Shown piece by piece: positions 34,304-47,000 of a DNA stretch of 64,000 bases (positions are counted from its first letter, which is position 1; the number at the start of each line of letters is the position of its first letter). Source of the DNA: Hydractinia symbiolongicarpus (lineage: Eukaryota > Cnidaria > Hydrozoa > Anthoathecata > Hydractiniidae); assembly GCF_029227915.1 (NCBI RefSeq), contig NC_079880.1, forward strand, positions 15,086,001-15,150,000. The letters run 5' to 3'. The notes beneath the pieces are model-generated. The model searched no databases. It was not told the DNA's origin and was given only the letters and a program-made list of their open reading frames with translations. A program made the translations under genes and the position numbers.

Positions 34304-34937
34304 TTAAGCTCAAGATTTAAAAATGGCATGTGCGCAACGATATTTGAGAAATTGACATGATATTTGTTAACTGATTAAAGTATTACACCTTCTGGATCTC
34401 AACAATGCAGTTTTTTTTTGCTAAATAATCAACGTGAATGGCGTATAAGAGCTACCGGTGCTTTAAGCTGAAAGCGTTCTGGAGCTTAAAGTGCCGGGTT
34501 TTTTCGTAAAAGACAGTAGACTTAGAGTGTCGGTTTTTTTGCAGTAATACTTAGAGAACCGGTTTTTTCGTAAAAATTAGAGTGCTGGTTTTGTTTGCAA
34601 TGAAGAGATAGGGAAATGTTCCTTCTAGCACAGTCGCGTGCGCGCAATGTAGTGACGTCACAGCAAGTCCCTGAATATCCAGCACCATGCGGTACCATAC
34701 CATATTGAGCTATAGAATTCAAGGAGTTATATTTTTGCCTCTCTGAGCACCGACACGGGAGTAGTCGTGTGTTCGAATCTCATTTTTGGTAACTATTTTT
34801 ACTTTATTTTTCTTTCTACTATCTCGCCTGCGAAGATGGTTTCCAACTCGTAACTAACTATGTCCGAAATGGTCAATTGCAACGACATAGATTTAAACTT
34901 CGTACCTAAACTCTCTAAGTACTTGGAAGTCATCTAA

Positions 34938-35185
34938 ATGACGTTTCAGGCCAAAATTGGTATTTGTTGTCAACAAAATTTGGCACAGTTAACAAAAAAA
35001 GTATGCTGAATACAATAGTGACATCATGATTTTGATTTTTGTCACTTAAATGTCATTTTAGGCCAATATTGGTCCAAAAATTAAAACTACTTTATTTTCG
35101 ACAAAATTTGGCCCAGTTAACAAAAAAAGTATACTGAACATGATAGTGACATCAACATTTTTTTGTCACCTAAATGCCTTTTAAG
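34938..35185. repeat. Two-unit tandem repeat of about 127 bp
   Basis: Two diverged copies of a block containing TTTCAGGCCAA.ATTGG, ACAAAATTTGGC and AGTTAACAAAAAAAGTAT, ending in GTGACATCA. The rest of 34308-35640 has no gene; 34740-34790 holds a tRNA-like B box (GTGTTCGAATCTC) without a full tRNA. Confidence 0.6.
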
Positions 35186-35639
35186 CTCATAAACGTTTCA
35201 ATCACGCAATTTTTAACCATAAATGATAGGCTGTATTAGAAATGGTAGAATTGGGTTGCATTGTGGATATTTCAAAGTTGTGCATTTTTAATAGTGTTTT
35301 TAAAAAGATAAGATAGTGTTCACAAGTTTTATTTAACTAACTGGTAAAGTACCAAAGTTTTCAAAAGTAAATATAGGCAGAATAACTGAATTACGCAAAT
35401 TTTAGGTGGGGCTTGTGGTCTTTCTTCTTCCTGTCAGTCAGTTTGTCCCAGACTGACCCAACGAAAATTGAAATTTCGAGGAATTTTCCGTTCAAAAAGA
35501 TCTCACAAATCAATTTTGAAAAATAACTGCGTAGTGCATAACAAATATTATTGCCTATCTGAATAGTAAAATATGGCGTGTCTAACTTTGTAAGAGAAAT
35601 CACAATTTGATAGATAGCTTTTTGTAAAATTTATTCATG

Positions 35640-37068
35640 AGGTTGTTTGCGTATATCATACGAATTGTTTTTCTTATTTAAAATCGTTCTACTCGCCTTC
35701 GCATATTCAATTTTTTTCTCATAACAAAACAGACAGGCGCGATTTCATTTAGGACTGGACCCGACTATAAATAATGACATCACATCGTGCAGAAAGTTTA
35801 AGCGAGCGCAGAGAACGTTCATGTTAGGACCTCTGGCTTACATTTAAATCGCTTTTTGTATGTAAATTACGTTTAAATCATTAAAAAATGGTTAGTTGCT
35901 CTGCGTTTGGATGTACCAATCGTTCAGAGAAGTGTAAAGAAGTATTTGTTCGTCGCACTTCACAGATAGTTCTTTTAAAAGAGATCTCCAGGTAATAATC
36001 TTCCATATTAAAATATTGCCACTTCGTAAAAATGCCATTTTAGCTAGTCAACGCGGTCAAAGTTTCTCATTTCTTCTCATTTCATTATTTGCACTTATAT
36101 TCACAACACAACCAAATAACGTTTTCTACATTTTTATATTATAAAAGAACATTATACCAATTTCCAATACAAACACCGATAAAAAAAGTTATTTAGTTAG
36201 ACATGTATCTTTCGTAGCGCGTTTCTATTCTTTGTTTTTCAAAAAAGAAAGTTTTTGATGGAATGGAAGGACCTGCTTGTGTGCAAAAAAAGCGCATGCG
36301 GAGGAATTAGGTTGTTGAACCGTGAAATAAAAACAAATTGGCTTGTGAAGTAAAAAAGAAGTGATGAAAGATTATTTTATTGAAGCAAAAGTTTTTGGAC
36401 GAAAAGAATGTAAAAGAAAAGCGATGAAATATATTTTTTATTTTTTAAAAAAGGAAAATTTCGCTTAGAAAAAATTTATATTTGCAATATATATCCTACC
36501 TACCTTGGAAGAACTCATCAGGAATTTCGTTTGACTCGACACAGCACACGCTTTCAGTATCAGTTTCCATTGCTCTACAATTTCCACATTCACACCAATT
36601 TGCATTACCCGTACGTGGCTCTGCGTCAGTAAAAGAAACCTCGTCATTTTCTACACCGTTACCAACTTCATCCTCGTCAGACACAAGAGGTTCAAATTCG
36701 TATGGCTGTAGCTTTGTCTTGAAGAGAATTATCCGATTCTAAGCTTTCTAAGTCATAATCTTCGTTATTATAACAAGACATCTTATCAACGAACAATGTA
36801 AACAGTAAGTACACAAAACTTTTAGAAGGCGTGCTGCTGAGCTCAATGACTTTCTGCACGATGTGACGTATGCTAATTTATTCGGACCTAGTCCTCTCGA
36901 CTTTACGCGACCTTGCAAATTTATTTAAAATTGAAGATGTTTACGGACGTGATTAAGGTATAAATAAAGATTTTTAACGATTGTAAAAGGTTTTATTTTG
37001 ACATATTTATGTATTGTCTTATAAAAATAACATTTTTTTCAAATATTTTTTTTCACTGGAGTGCCCCT
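35640..37068. mobile_element. Internally deleted derivative of the THAP/P2RX7_C element
   Basis: The right end CACTGGAGTGCCCCT followed by TTAA (37069-37072) equals the terminus at 60669. The THAP start is on plus at 35888 (MVSCSAFGCTNRSEKC), with about 80 bp of exon 1 missing. At about 36280 the THAP intron region joins directly to the intron of the P2RX7_C gene, whose first exon lies on minus at 36782-36495 with a frame change. The left TIR is not visible. Inverted relative to the copy at 60669. Confidence 0.75.
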
Positions 37069-37599
37069 TTAAAAAAAAAACGTTTTTAAAAAAAAAAAAC
37101 AAAGGTAGAAGTAAAAGTAAAATAAATTAAAATATAAAAATGAAAAAATAAAAAATGAATTAAAAGTAAAATGAATTAATGAATTTATAAAAAAAATAAC
37201 AAAAAAATTATTGAAAGTAAAATGATTTGAAATTAAAAAACATCAAAGAAAAAATGAATTAAAAGTAAAATGAATTGAAATAAAAAACAATAAGCAGAAA
37301 TTTAATAAATTTAAAATCAAAAAATAAAATAAAAACGCAATTAATTTTTAAATTTTCGTGTGACAGTTCTCGGCCACCATAGATGTAGTATTGCTTGTCG
37401 GCAAAATATTGTACCCAGGAGGGGGAACACACTTCAAGCATTGCCACTTTGCTTATGATTTCGTCTTCATTTTTGAGATATTAACGTCGAAGGATAACAA
37501 GTAACATATAGGTTAAATGACACAACGCAACACAAATACGGAACATATAATATTTATGCGCGCGTGATAGGTGAAATAAATTAATTTTTCCACGGGCTT

Positions 37600-37690
37600 C
37601 TCTTTAATAATAGCCGTATTCCGTCTGTCTGTTTGTGCGCGAGAAAAACAGTCGTTTCAGAAACACGAAATGTGATATATAATTTATTTT
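37600..37690 (+). repeat. Mini-Helitron 5' end preceded by a 3' end remnant
   Basis: TTTTTCCACGGGCT is followed directly by TCTCTTTAATAATAG, the same 3'-to-5' junction type as in the array at 38365-39478. The surrounding 37074-38360 is otherwise AT-rich and without genes. Confidence 0.6.
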
Positions 37691-38364
37691 GCCTTTTTCG
37701 TGATTTTACAAAAGCTTTCATTTAATTGAAAAATTCTTATACAAAAGTCAGTTAGCTTTTATTGTTTCCTCGATGCAGTTTCTTTGTTATGAATACGTGC
37801 ACGGTCAAAGTTATGGACAATTAACATTGCGTTGTCTTTTTCGTTAACAGTTTTAATTATTCCCGTCTTTTTAAAGAAATTAACAAAAACAAGTTTTATG
37901 ATAAGAAAAAGAGAACAATAAATTTTTAAGAAGATTTTGTAAGTAAGTTTTCTGTTCGTTCTTAACACGAATTCGAATTTTATTTCGTACATTTTATTTC
38001 ATTTTTAACCATTTGCACTTTTTTTTAAGAATTTTTGTGTGAAGCTTGGGGGTGCTTATTTTTGCTAAAATTGTTCTTATTATGTTTAAGCAAAAAGTGT
38101 AAGAAATAATCTAGCTTTTTAAACGCTATTTAGAAGAGGAGCCTCCTTCTTAACTCCAAACAGGGCGTAAAAATGCGCGAATTATTGTTAAATATATGGA
38201 TTTTACGAGAAAGTGGCATAACACTACTTTCCAAAAACTATGGTCTGAAAAAAGAGAAATGTATAGCTTATACTGGTTCCGTGCCTATAAGTATATTTTT
38301 TCAGGGACTGTGGCTACCGCAGTGTAGGTTTTTTACAGGTTCGTGAATATTTACGACGGCGAAT

Positions 38365-39478
38365 TCTCTTTAATAATAGCCGTATCCCGTCTGCCGAAAT
38401 TTAAAAATGCGCATCAATACCAAATGCGATTTATTTTTGTCCACTTTGTTGCAACGGGTTAATTTAAAGGACGGGCGACCCCGTGGATATTTCCTCGGGC
38501 TAATCTCTATAATAATAGCCGTCGTCTGTCTGTCTCTGCGCTGACTTCCCGCTGAGTTAGAAAAAGATGTTACGGAAACACGAATATCAAATGCGATATA
38601 TTTTTATCCACTTTGTTGCGACAGGTAAATATAAAGGACGGGCGAACCCGTGGAAAAATCCACAGGTTCGCCCTATAATAACAGCCGTCGTCTGTCTGTC
38701 TCTGCGAGGACTCCCCGCTGAGTTAGAAAATGATGTAAAGGAAAGACGAATATCAAATGCGATACATTTTTACCCGCTTTGTTGCTACAGGTAAAATAAA
38801 GGACGGGCGAACCCGTGGATTTTTCCACGGGCAGCGACTAGTCTCTTTAATAATAGTCATATTTTTTCTGTCTCTGCGCGGACCCCCCGCTGAGTTAGAA
38901 AATGATGTTACGGAAACACGAATATGAAATGTGATGTATCTTTATCCGCTTTGTTGCGACGGGTAAATTTAAAGGACGGAAGACCCCATGGATTTTTCCA
39001 CGGGCTAACAGCTATCTCTTTAATAATAGCCGTGGACTGTCTGTCTGTGTGTCCGCGAAAGCCGATTCCTGTTACGGAAACACGAAATGTGATATATAAA
39101 GGACGGGCGACCCCGTTGATTTTTCCACGGGTTAACACCTTCTCTATAATAATAGCCGTATTCCGTCTGTCTGTCTCTGCGCTCCCCCCCCCCCCCCCGC
39201 TGAGTTAGAAAATGATGTTGCGGAAACACGAATATCAAATGCGATATATTTTTATGCACTTTGTTGCGACGGGTAAATATAAAGGACGGGCGACTCCGTG
39301 GATTTTTCCACGGTCAACGACTAGTCTCTATAATAATAGCCGTCGTCTGTCTGTCTCTGCGCAGTCCCCCGCTGAGTTAGAAAATGATGTTACGAAAACA
39401 CGAATATCAAATGCGATATATTTTTATCCACTTTGTTGCGACAAGTAAAAATAAATATAAAAGACGGGCGAAGACTAG
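38365..39478 (+). mobile_element. Head-to-tail array of seven mini-Helitron-like units
   Basis: Units start TCTCTTTAATAATAG or TCTCTATAATAATAG at 38365, 38504, 39015, 39141 and 39325 (with variants at 38671 and 38842), and are 126-184 bp long. Each ends in a hairpin, CCCGTGGA-TTTT-TCCACGGG, 9-12 bp before the end, with CTAG at the 3' end of the best copies. A 5' TC, a 3' hairpin and CTRR are Helitron hallmarks. Between the ends lie GAGTTAGAAAATGATGTTAC and AAAGGACGGGCGA blocks. No ORF; non-autonomous. Confidence 0.75.
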
Positions 39479-40363
39479 TCAATATTATAATCACTGAGAT
39501 TCTCTGTATCCCATACCACTAAAGCTTTCCAGCTTCGTATTTTTTTTACCTCACTATCAGATTGGACTGGTTCATGTAACATTAATAAATTTTCAACGTT
39601 CAAGATGCCCATGATAGACATCACCCCGACAGTATGAAGAAAGCGACTCCCCAATAAGACTAGCCAGGGCTCCAGGGGTATTAACCTTAAGGCCCGAATA
39701 TACACAACAATGTTATAGATAAAAAAATAAAATTATTTTTGTCGGAACATTGTTGAAAAAAATACACGCGAAAATTTTAGGGCACTAATTCTTAAATTCT
39801 TTGAAATTTTTATATAAACCAATCTGAGTTTAATACATCTTTCCCGAGACCATGAGTCATAATTTGTTTTAACTCGTAAAATATGAATACCATATTTGAA
39901 TTCAGCATAGTTTGTTTAATTTATGTGTAAAAGTTTAACTTGATACGCAAACAGAAAGTGCTATTTTGAGGAGATATATATCACAGTTAAAGTCTTCTTA
40001 ATGCTCAAGTTACCATGTCCCGCCTTGTTTTCAAAAAGAGGTTGGACATGCCACAAATCTTTAAATTAGAATAGCAGGTTGTTTACTTGCTGCATTGTTT
40101 CGGAATTTTCTTTGTTTATGACATTTTTGATAAGGAATTCCAATCTATTGTCCGTTTCTCATAAAACTCAACAAAAAAAGTTTCGGCACATCAAAAGGAT
40201 AAGTCTCGGGAAAGGTGTATTCATCACAACATCAGGCATTAGCGACAACGAATAAAAACAATTTTGTGCTCCTCAATATTTTCAAGCAGCTTCATTTTTT
40301 CATACGAAATAAAAGTTAGAGAAAAAAGTATGGGTAAAAGATCAGAGTAATGAAAGGGGAGCA

Positions 40364-43343
40364 TCTCTATAATAATAGCCGTATTCCGTCTGTCTGTCTC
40401 TGCGCGGACCACAGGAGCTACAGAAAACAAATGGGACAGTTTAGTGATAGTTTTACTGACTTTGTTTTGACCGCTCGCACATATTACACCAATCAAAACG
40501 CTTGATTGTTTGAAAAACCAATCCAGGACTTTCGCGGCCTGGGCATGCCGACGAAGAAACATGAGGACCAAAACATGATGGCCATTTTTGATTTTAAAGT
40601 AATGGTGGGTCAGTGCTGTTTGTAAGTCTGTTTCACCATTTTGTCTTCTATAAGCTTTTTATTTTCGTAGTATTGTTTTTTTGTATGTTCTAAAAAATGT
40701 TAAGATAAATATATTGTCACGTTTTTAGTCACGTACACATCTTAAACGCACCAGTTTTGGGATTTTTGGCTAGGAACGAAGATTTTGGAGGCTAGCTAGC
40801 TAGAACCTTACTTATTACTATTCTGTATGGTATAAGAGCTTTTTATCCTACCCACCATTTATTTTTGTGTTGTGACTGTAGCCATTTAGGTAGCTCCTAT
40901 CTTTGGCAAAAAATTGAGAGTATAAAAATGCAGTTTGGCTACAACAATTCTTAAACAAGAAGTGTTATGCTAATTGCAGTTAGCTAGGTAGCTACATCTT
41001 TTATTATTTTTTCCCGAAAACTTTTTGTGCAAATAAAATGACTGGCAGATTTTTTTTAGCTGAACCGATAATGACAGGCTGTTCCCTGTGTTTTCATTAA
41101 AACCGAAGTTGCAATGAATTTTTTTTGGAAAGGGGTATTATGCCTATGCGCCTATACGCCTGTTCAACTCAGTTTAACTATACTAAGCGGTTAGCCCAGT
41201 GTTAACAACAGAATGTTGTTTTTGGTAAAGGCTGTTACACCTATGCACCATGTACAACGTGGTTTACCTGACTTAAGGGGTCAACCCAATGTGACAATTA
41301 ATTTTTAAACTTTCTCGGTAATCACGTCTGTACGGATGTACAACAATGTTTACCTGGACTAACTGATCAGCCCTGTTGTGTTTTTTTAAACAGAGTCTGT
41401 GAAAAAGTTTTTTCCAATGGCGTATTATTCCTATACGCCTTTGCAACATGGTTTAACTGTTGTAAGCGCTTAGCCCAGTGTCACAATAAATTTTTTAACT
41501 TTCACAAAAACTTATTTTGCAAAATAAAATAATATTGACTGATTGTTTTTGCTATGATAGGGTACCGACTTTGTTTGTAAACTGTGTTTTTATTTCAGCT
41601 ATCGTTGCGGAAATATTTTTTAAAAAAATATGTTAGTCGCAAAACTATAATGGTGTATGCGCTTCACTTAATTTACGACATACTGTATACCTGTACTAAA
41701 GCGCTCCACCTGATCGTTTGGCACAGTTTACGGCTCTTATTAAGCGTTCCACAGAGTGTTCAATGTCAAGTCACACCTTGACTTTGGCTTACCCCGGCGT
41801 TTCGACACTGGGGTAAGCCAAACGCGAGACGCGCTTAAGTGGTATAAAAAGGATGGGCCATCGATTATCTACATTATAATGCTTGTATACGTCTGTCCGT
41901 CCGTAGGATTATTTAGTTTGTTTTCACATGTTAAGGTGAATATTTCATCACGTTTTCTAGCTACGTATAAATCTTAAACAAACCAATTTTAAGTTTTTGG
42001 CTAGCTACAAAACGTACATTTTGAGGCAGCTAGCTATAGCTAGCTTTATTTATTCCTATACTTTTAAAGTTTTTATTCAGTTTGGTATATTATTATTTAT
42101 TTTTATGTTGAAGTTGGGTCTACCTAGCTAGCTCCTCTTTTAGCTACATCCTGCTAAAAAGTGAAAGTAGCGAAATGCAGTTTGGCTGCAAGTGAAAGTA
42201 GCCAAATGCAGTTTGGCTGCAACACAATTCTTATGCTTAATGCAGTTGGCAGCGGCCACTTTTATTGCTGATTTAAAAATTTATTAATTGCTGAGTAATT
42301 TTTTAAACTGAACCGGGTTAATGCCAGGCTGTTCACTGATTTCTTTTAAGACCGAAGCGATAAGGATTTTTGGAAAATGGTATTACCCCTATGCTAATGT
42401 ATGACACGATTCACCTGTTAAGCGCTCAGCCTGGTGTTAATGACGGCTTTTTCCGTGTTCTTATTTAATCCGTTGTGATAAAGTTTTTTTTACCTGCAAT
42501 AAACATTCAACCTGGTGTTAACAACAGGGTGTTTTTTATTTAAATTGAAGTTGCGATAAGTTTTTTTGGGAAAAGGCTATTATGGCTATAACGCATGTGT
42601 GACACCATTTACCTGTACTAAGTGCTCAGTCCGGTGTCATGATTACTTTGTTAAGGTTTACTGAAACGTACTCCGCAAAATAAAATAATATTGACTATTT
42701 TCTTTTCTTATGACGGGGTAATAACAGGTTGTAAACTGTGTTTTTATTTCGGTTAACGTTGCAGTAAAGTTATATATATACATATATTTTAAAAAGTACA
42801 TTACAACCGAAACACTATAATGTTGTGTGAGCTTTACTCAATTCACGACATATTCTGCATACCTGTACTAGAGCCAATCCAATTATGGAGTTTTTTTAGT
42901 TTTTTTATGGGGTAACGACTGGATTTTTCCTGTGTTTTAAGTTAAACTGAAATTGCAGTAAAGTTTTTTATGAAAAGGGTATTATGCGTTCTCGGCCCAC
43001 TGTCATGATTAAGTTTTGAACTTTTACGGAAACTTATTCCGCAAAATAAAATAATATTGCCCGATTGTTTTTGCTATGGCGGAGTAACAACGGTTTGTAA
43101 ACTGTTTTAATTCAGCTTTTGTTGCGGGAAATTATTTTTTTTTAAATATATTACAGTCGCAACACTGCAATGGTGTGTGCCCTCCACTTGATTTACGACA
43201 TAATGCATACCCGTACTAAAGCGCTCCACCTCACCGGGTCGCACAGTTTGCGGTTCTTATTAAGCGCTCCTCAAGGCGTTCAACAACAGTTACTTGTGCC
43301 TTAAACATTCTAACCCGTGGTTTTTCCACGGGCCACCGACTAG
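40364..43343 (+). mobile_element. Candidate 3-kb non-autonomous Helitron with internal repeats
   Basis: The left end is A|TCTCTATAATAATAGCC at 40364. The right end is a hairpin, CCCGTGG-TTTTT-CCACGGG, followed by CCACCGACTAG|T at 43343. Inside, blocks of 150-250 bp recur: the segment at about 41600-41765 (with TTTACGACAT and GCGCTCCACCTGATCG) reappears at 43110-43290 and in part at 42790-42880. TTAACAACAG-type units recur from 41150 to 42600. A 12-bp stem TTGGCTTACCCC pairs at 41793-41820. There is no Rep/helicase. Confidence 0.55.
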
Positions 43344-44073
43344 TATGATACAATTCCGAACGAATTAAAATTGACTGACTTTGAGTGGTACCGAAGATGT
43401 GAAAGAATGGACACGGATACTTGGCAATACAAAATTATGACAGTTTTATTCGCCTTTTTCCTCACTACGTTTCCTTTGAAACATCGTTCTGACGAAAAAT
43501 TGATCTGTTTTCGAATATGATGTCTTTTAGGTAATTTTAGTATTATTGTTTATTACTTTTCAATATTATACACGCAATTTTTGATCATTTTTTTATTTTA
43601 AACATTGATCAGCAAAATTGTTAGGTTAGAGATATTTCGGTTCATCTACACTTCGTGCATTGGGTTCCAGCCTATAAACTTACCAACTTAGAAAAAGTTG
43701 AAATGAGTAAAAAAAAAAATGTCGACTTCGTTTAGGGGACAAATCTCCCCTCACCGAGATTATTCCAGATTCCTTCATACCACGAAACGTCGACTTTTTG
43801 CTCGTAAAGTGACCAGTAACAAAATGTCATTTAATCCAATTTATTCTAATCAAAAAACTTCTTCACAAATTTTCGGGTTAAGCATACCATCTATCTCCAG
43901 GATGCTACTTCAGAGAAAGAGCATAACATTCCACTTTTCATTGCCTGCACACAAGAACAAAAAGTAACAGATGGAAATAATAGCGTGCTCAACCTCCTGC
44001 ATACAAAAAATTGAGAAATTCCTAAGTACTAGGTAACTTTCACAGCATGAGTGCCACGAATGATGCAAACAAT

Positions 44074-47000
44074 CTATGCTTTGTATTTGGCAGCAGCCAT
44101 GTCTGCTAACATCTTGTTGCCTCCGAGAAAAGTTACACCTCCGATCACTACGAGAAGTTTCAATGTGTGAAACATATTCTAAAAAGAAATAACGGTAATA
44201 AATTGTGCATGAATTTAAAGCGTAGATCAATTATCAGCCTAACAGACATGCAAAAAAAGGAGTGACCGTTCAAAACATCAGACCAACGGCGGTATTGCAC
44301 CATCAAAAATACTCTGCTCATATGAAATTAGTATTTCAGCTCAGTGGCTATGCGCGAAAAAAGGTATATGTACATACGTATTGAGTCCAGAACATGTAGT
44401 ACAAGACAAAGATTCCAACCAATCCAACATGGAATAACAACGTTGGCAAAGAAAAATGAAAATTTGATAGATTTGCACCGATTTTTGCCCACTAAAAGAA
44501 ATATATTAATTACAGACGATTCATAAATACGAGACTAATTTAGAAAATTAACGAACATAAGTGCTGCGTAAAATCTTTAGATAAAGCAAGAAACACACAA
44601 CACTTACCATGGCAAACATAACCAATAAAGGGGACAGCACCAAAACTGTAAAAGCAGTTGACACTACTTTGGCTGGCCGCTTTTCAGGAATTCGGAACAT
44701 ATGCTAAAATTAGAAATGTGAGAACATTAGTAAAGTTGATCACACAGATATAAAAACGCAAACCATAAAACCAAACATCCCTCATTCCGTCCTAAGTATC
44801 ATCAATATTTCAGTACTGGTTATTTTTAATCACGGGGAAGTTTTTAAAGTCTATTTTTTAAAGTAAATGCATGATAGGTGAACATACCTCGATAACAGGT
44901 TTGGGTTTAGCCAACCGTTGCTGTCTTTTACTGGCTGTTGCCTTGCCAGAAAACGTTAACGTAATGGCACCCTATAAGAAAAAAACCATTTATATTATAA
45001 TACCCGCATACGTCCGTCTGTCTGTCACGCAAAAGGGTAGCTTAGCTGCGCAGGTAGCGAGACGCACGCAATGTGGTATAAAAAGGACGGGAGAACCCGT
45101 GGATTTTCCACGGGCTAACGACTAGTGTTAATAGAATAGTGGTAAATCCCTTTTACTTGCAAAATACTCTCCACTGATTTCTCTTGTTTTACTGCAAAGA
45201 ATGTTTTAAATTCTTACAAAAGTTTTTCAAATGAACTGTACACCTTGTAGGTAATGCCTGTAAAACACAAGTAATATTCAACAGGCGACCATTAGAAGGT
45301 TACCTTTCTTTTGCCACCATGTTGACTAGTTAGACCAAGATAGGGCATAACTAGCTTCGAGTGGGGCATAACCAACTTTGAAATATTTTTTCCAAATGTA
45401 ATCCTTTTGGGTAATGCCTGAGAGAAATTAAATTTCTAACAGACGACCAAAAAAAGGCTTGTTTATTATTGCCACCAAGTTGACTAACAATGCCATTGAA
45501 TGACAATATCAGCTTCGAATGGGGCAGAGAAATCATAACAACAGCAACAACAAATACTTACCAATGCCCAACTAATAGGAACCTGCATCGTAGCATCACC
45601 AATGACTAAAGCCTAAAAATAAAACAAAATAAAATAATTTCCATTTAACAATAAAACAACCTAACAGAAAAAATGTTTCCAAGGCATGAAGCAAAGATTC
45701 ACATTACAAGTGAACTTTGAGATTAACTTGAAATCTGATATTTCCTGAATACTAAGGAGCATTTTCATGTCTGATAACCAAATAAAATGCTTTATTAAAA
45801 GAATCAGGATTGTCAATGCTAAAATGAAGTAAGTGGAAATCAGCCCTTTGGAGTAATACCTGAACTTTGTATGGAGGGCAGCTGCACTAACGACTAGTTA
45901 AGTGAAAATATTTATGTTTAGACGTTGTTTACAAGGCATGAAGCAAAGATTCACATTACAAGTGAATTTTGAGATTAACTTGAAATTTGTATACCCTGAA
46001 TACTATCTAGCATTTTCATCTCTAATAACTAGATAAAATGCTTTCTTAAAAGAATCAGGACTTCTATGATTTGAAGAAAAAAGAAAGTAACTAGCCCTTC
46101 AGAGTTTAAATCCTTTGTGAGGACTTTGTAATCATTAAGTGAAAATTACAGATTTTCAACTTTCATTTAAGGAAAAAAGCACGCATTAGGTAAACAGGTG
46201 GGAGACAATGCTTCATTGATTCTTACAAGAACAATGTAATTTAGTCTCAACCAAGTCATCATCAGGTTTTAAAGGGTACAATAATTTGCATGCTATAAAG
46301 TTTTATTTTACTAGTAGTAGTACAAGGTGGCCAATCAATTTTCAATTTAATTATCTATTTTCGTGACAAAAAATGTGAATTTGCCTGGTCACAGATTTAC
46401 AAATTTCAATGACTTTGATATGATTTTGCATTGAGTTTAGATCAACAGTCTCGATGAGCAGATCATTGACACAAACCATCCAAACCGTGCTGGCATGGGA
46501 AACGGATATTCAGCCGAGAATCATGAAAGAATCAGAAACGAACAAGCTCACCATTTTATATTTTCCAGACAAATTGTTGAAAGAATCTTTTCCTGTTGAA
46601 GAAACATCCTGCAAGATAAAGAATATCATACAAGTTAACCTTGTATGTGAACATCCACAAAAATCAATTAAGGGTAAGTCCCACAAAAAATAAACTATCC
46701 TACTTACCAAAGTAAATTTATAATGGTTGTTACTGTCTGGTTCAGCAACAAAGAAGACCTCTTGCTGTGTTTCTTCGTTTGTAAGTCGAACAAACGTTTG
46801 GTGAACATTCACTAAACTTCCATCATTTAAATCTTTTAGGTTGAAGGTCATCACAACCTTCTGGTGAAAATCAGCATCCAACAGCTTTGAAAGTTTGTCA
46901 GGGTATGCTAATCTAAATGTTTACATGAATGTTGTTATTGCTTTAAAATATATCCCTAGTAAATAAATAAGCTGAAAAATATTTGAAACCTCAAAAAATC

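Noticed and set aside
34740-34795. tRNA-like B box (GTGTTCGAATCTC)
   Set aside because: No matching acceptor stem or A box; at most a SINE remnant.
38567-39448. Several 75-95 codon ORFs in the Helitron array
   Set aside because: They repeat with the units and lie on both strands; repeat artefacts.
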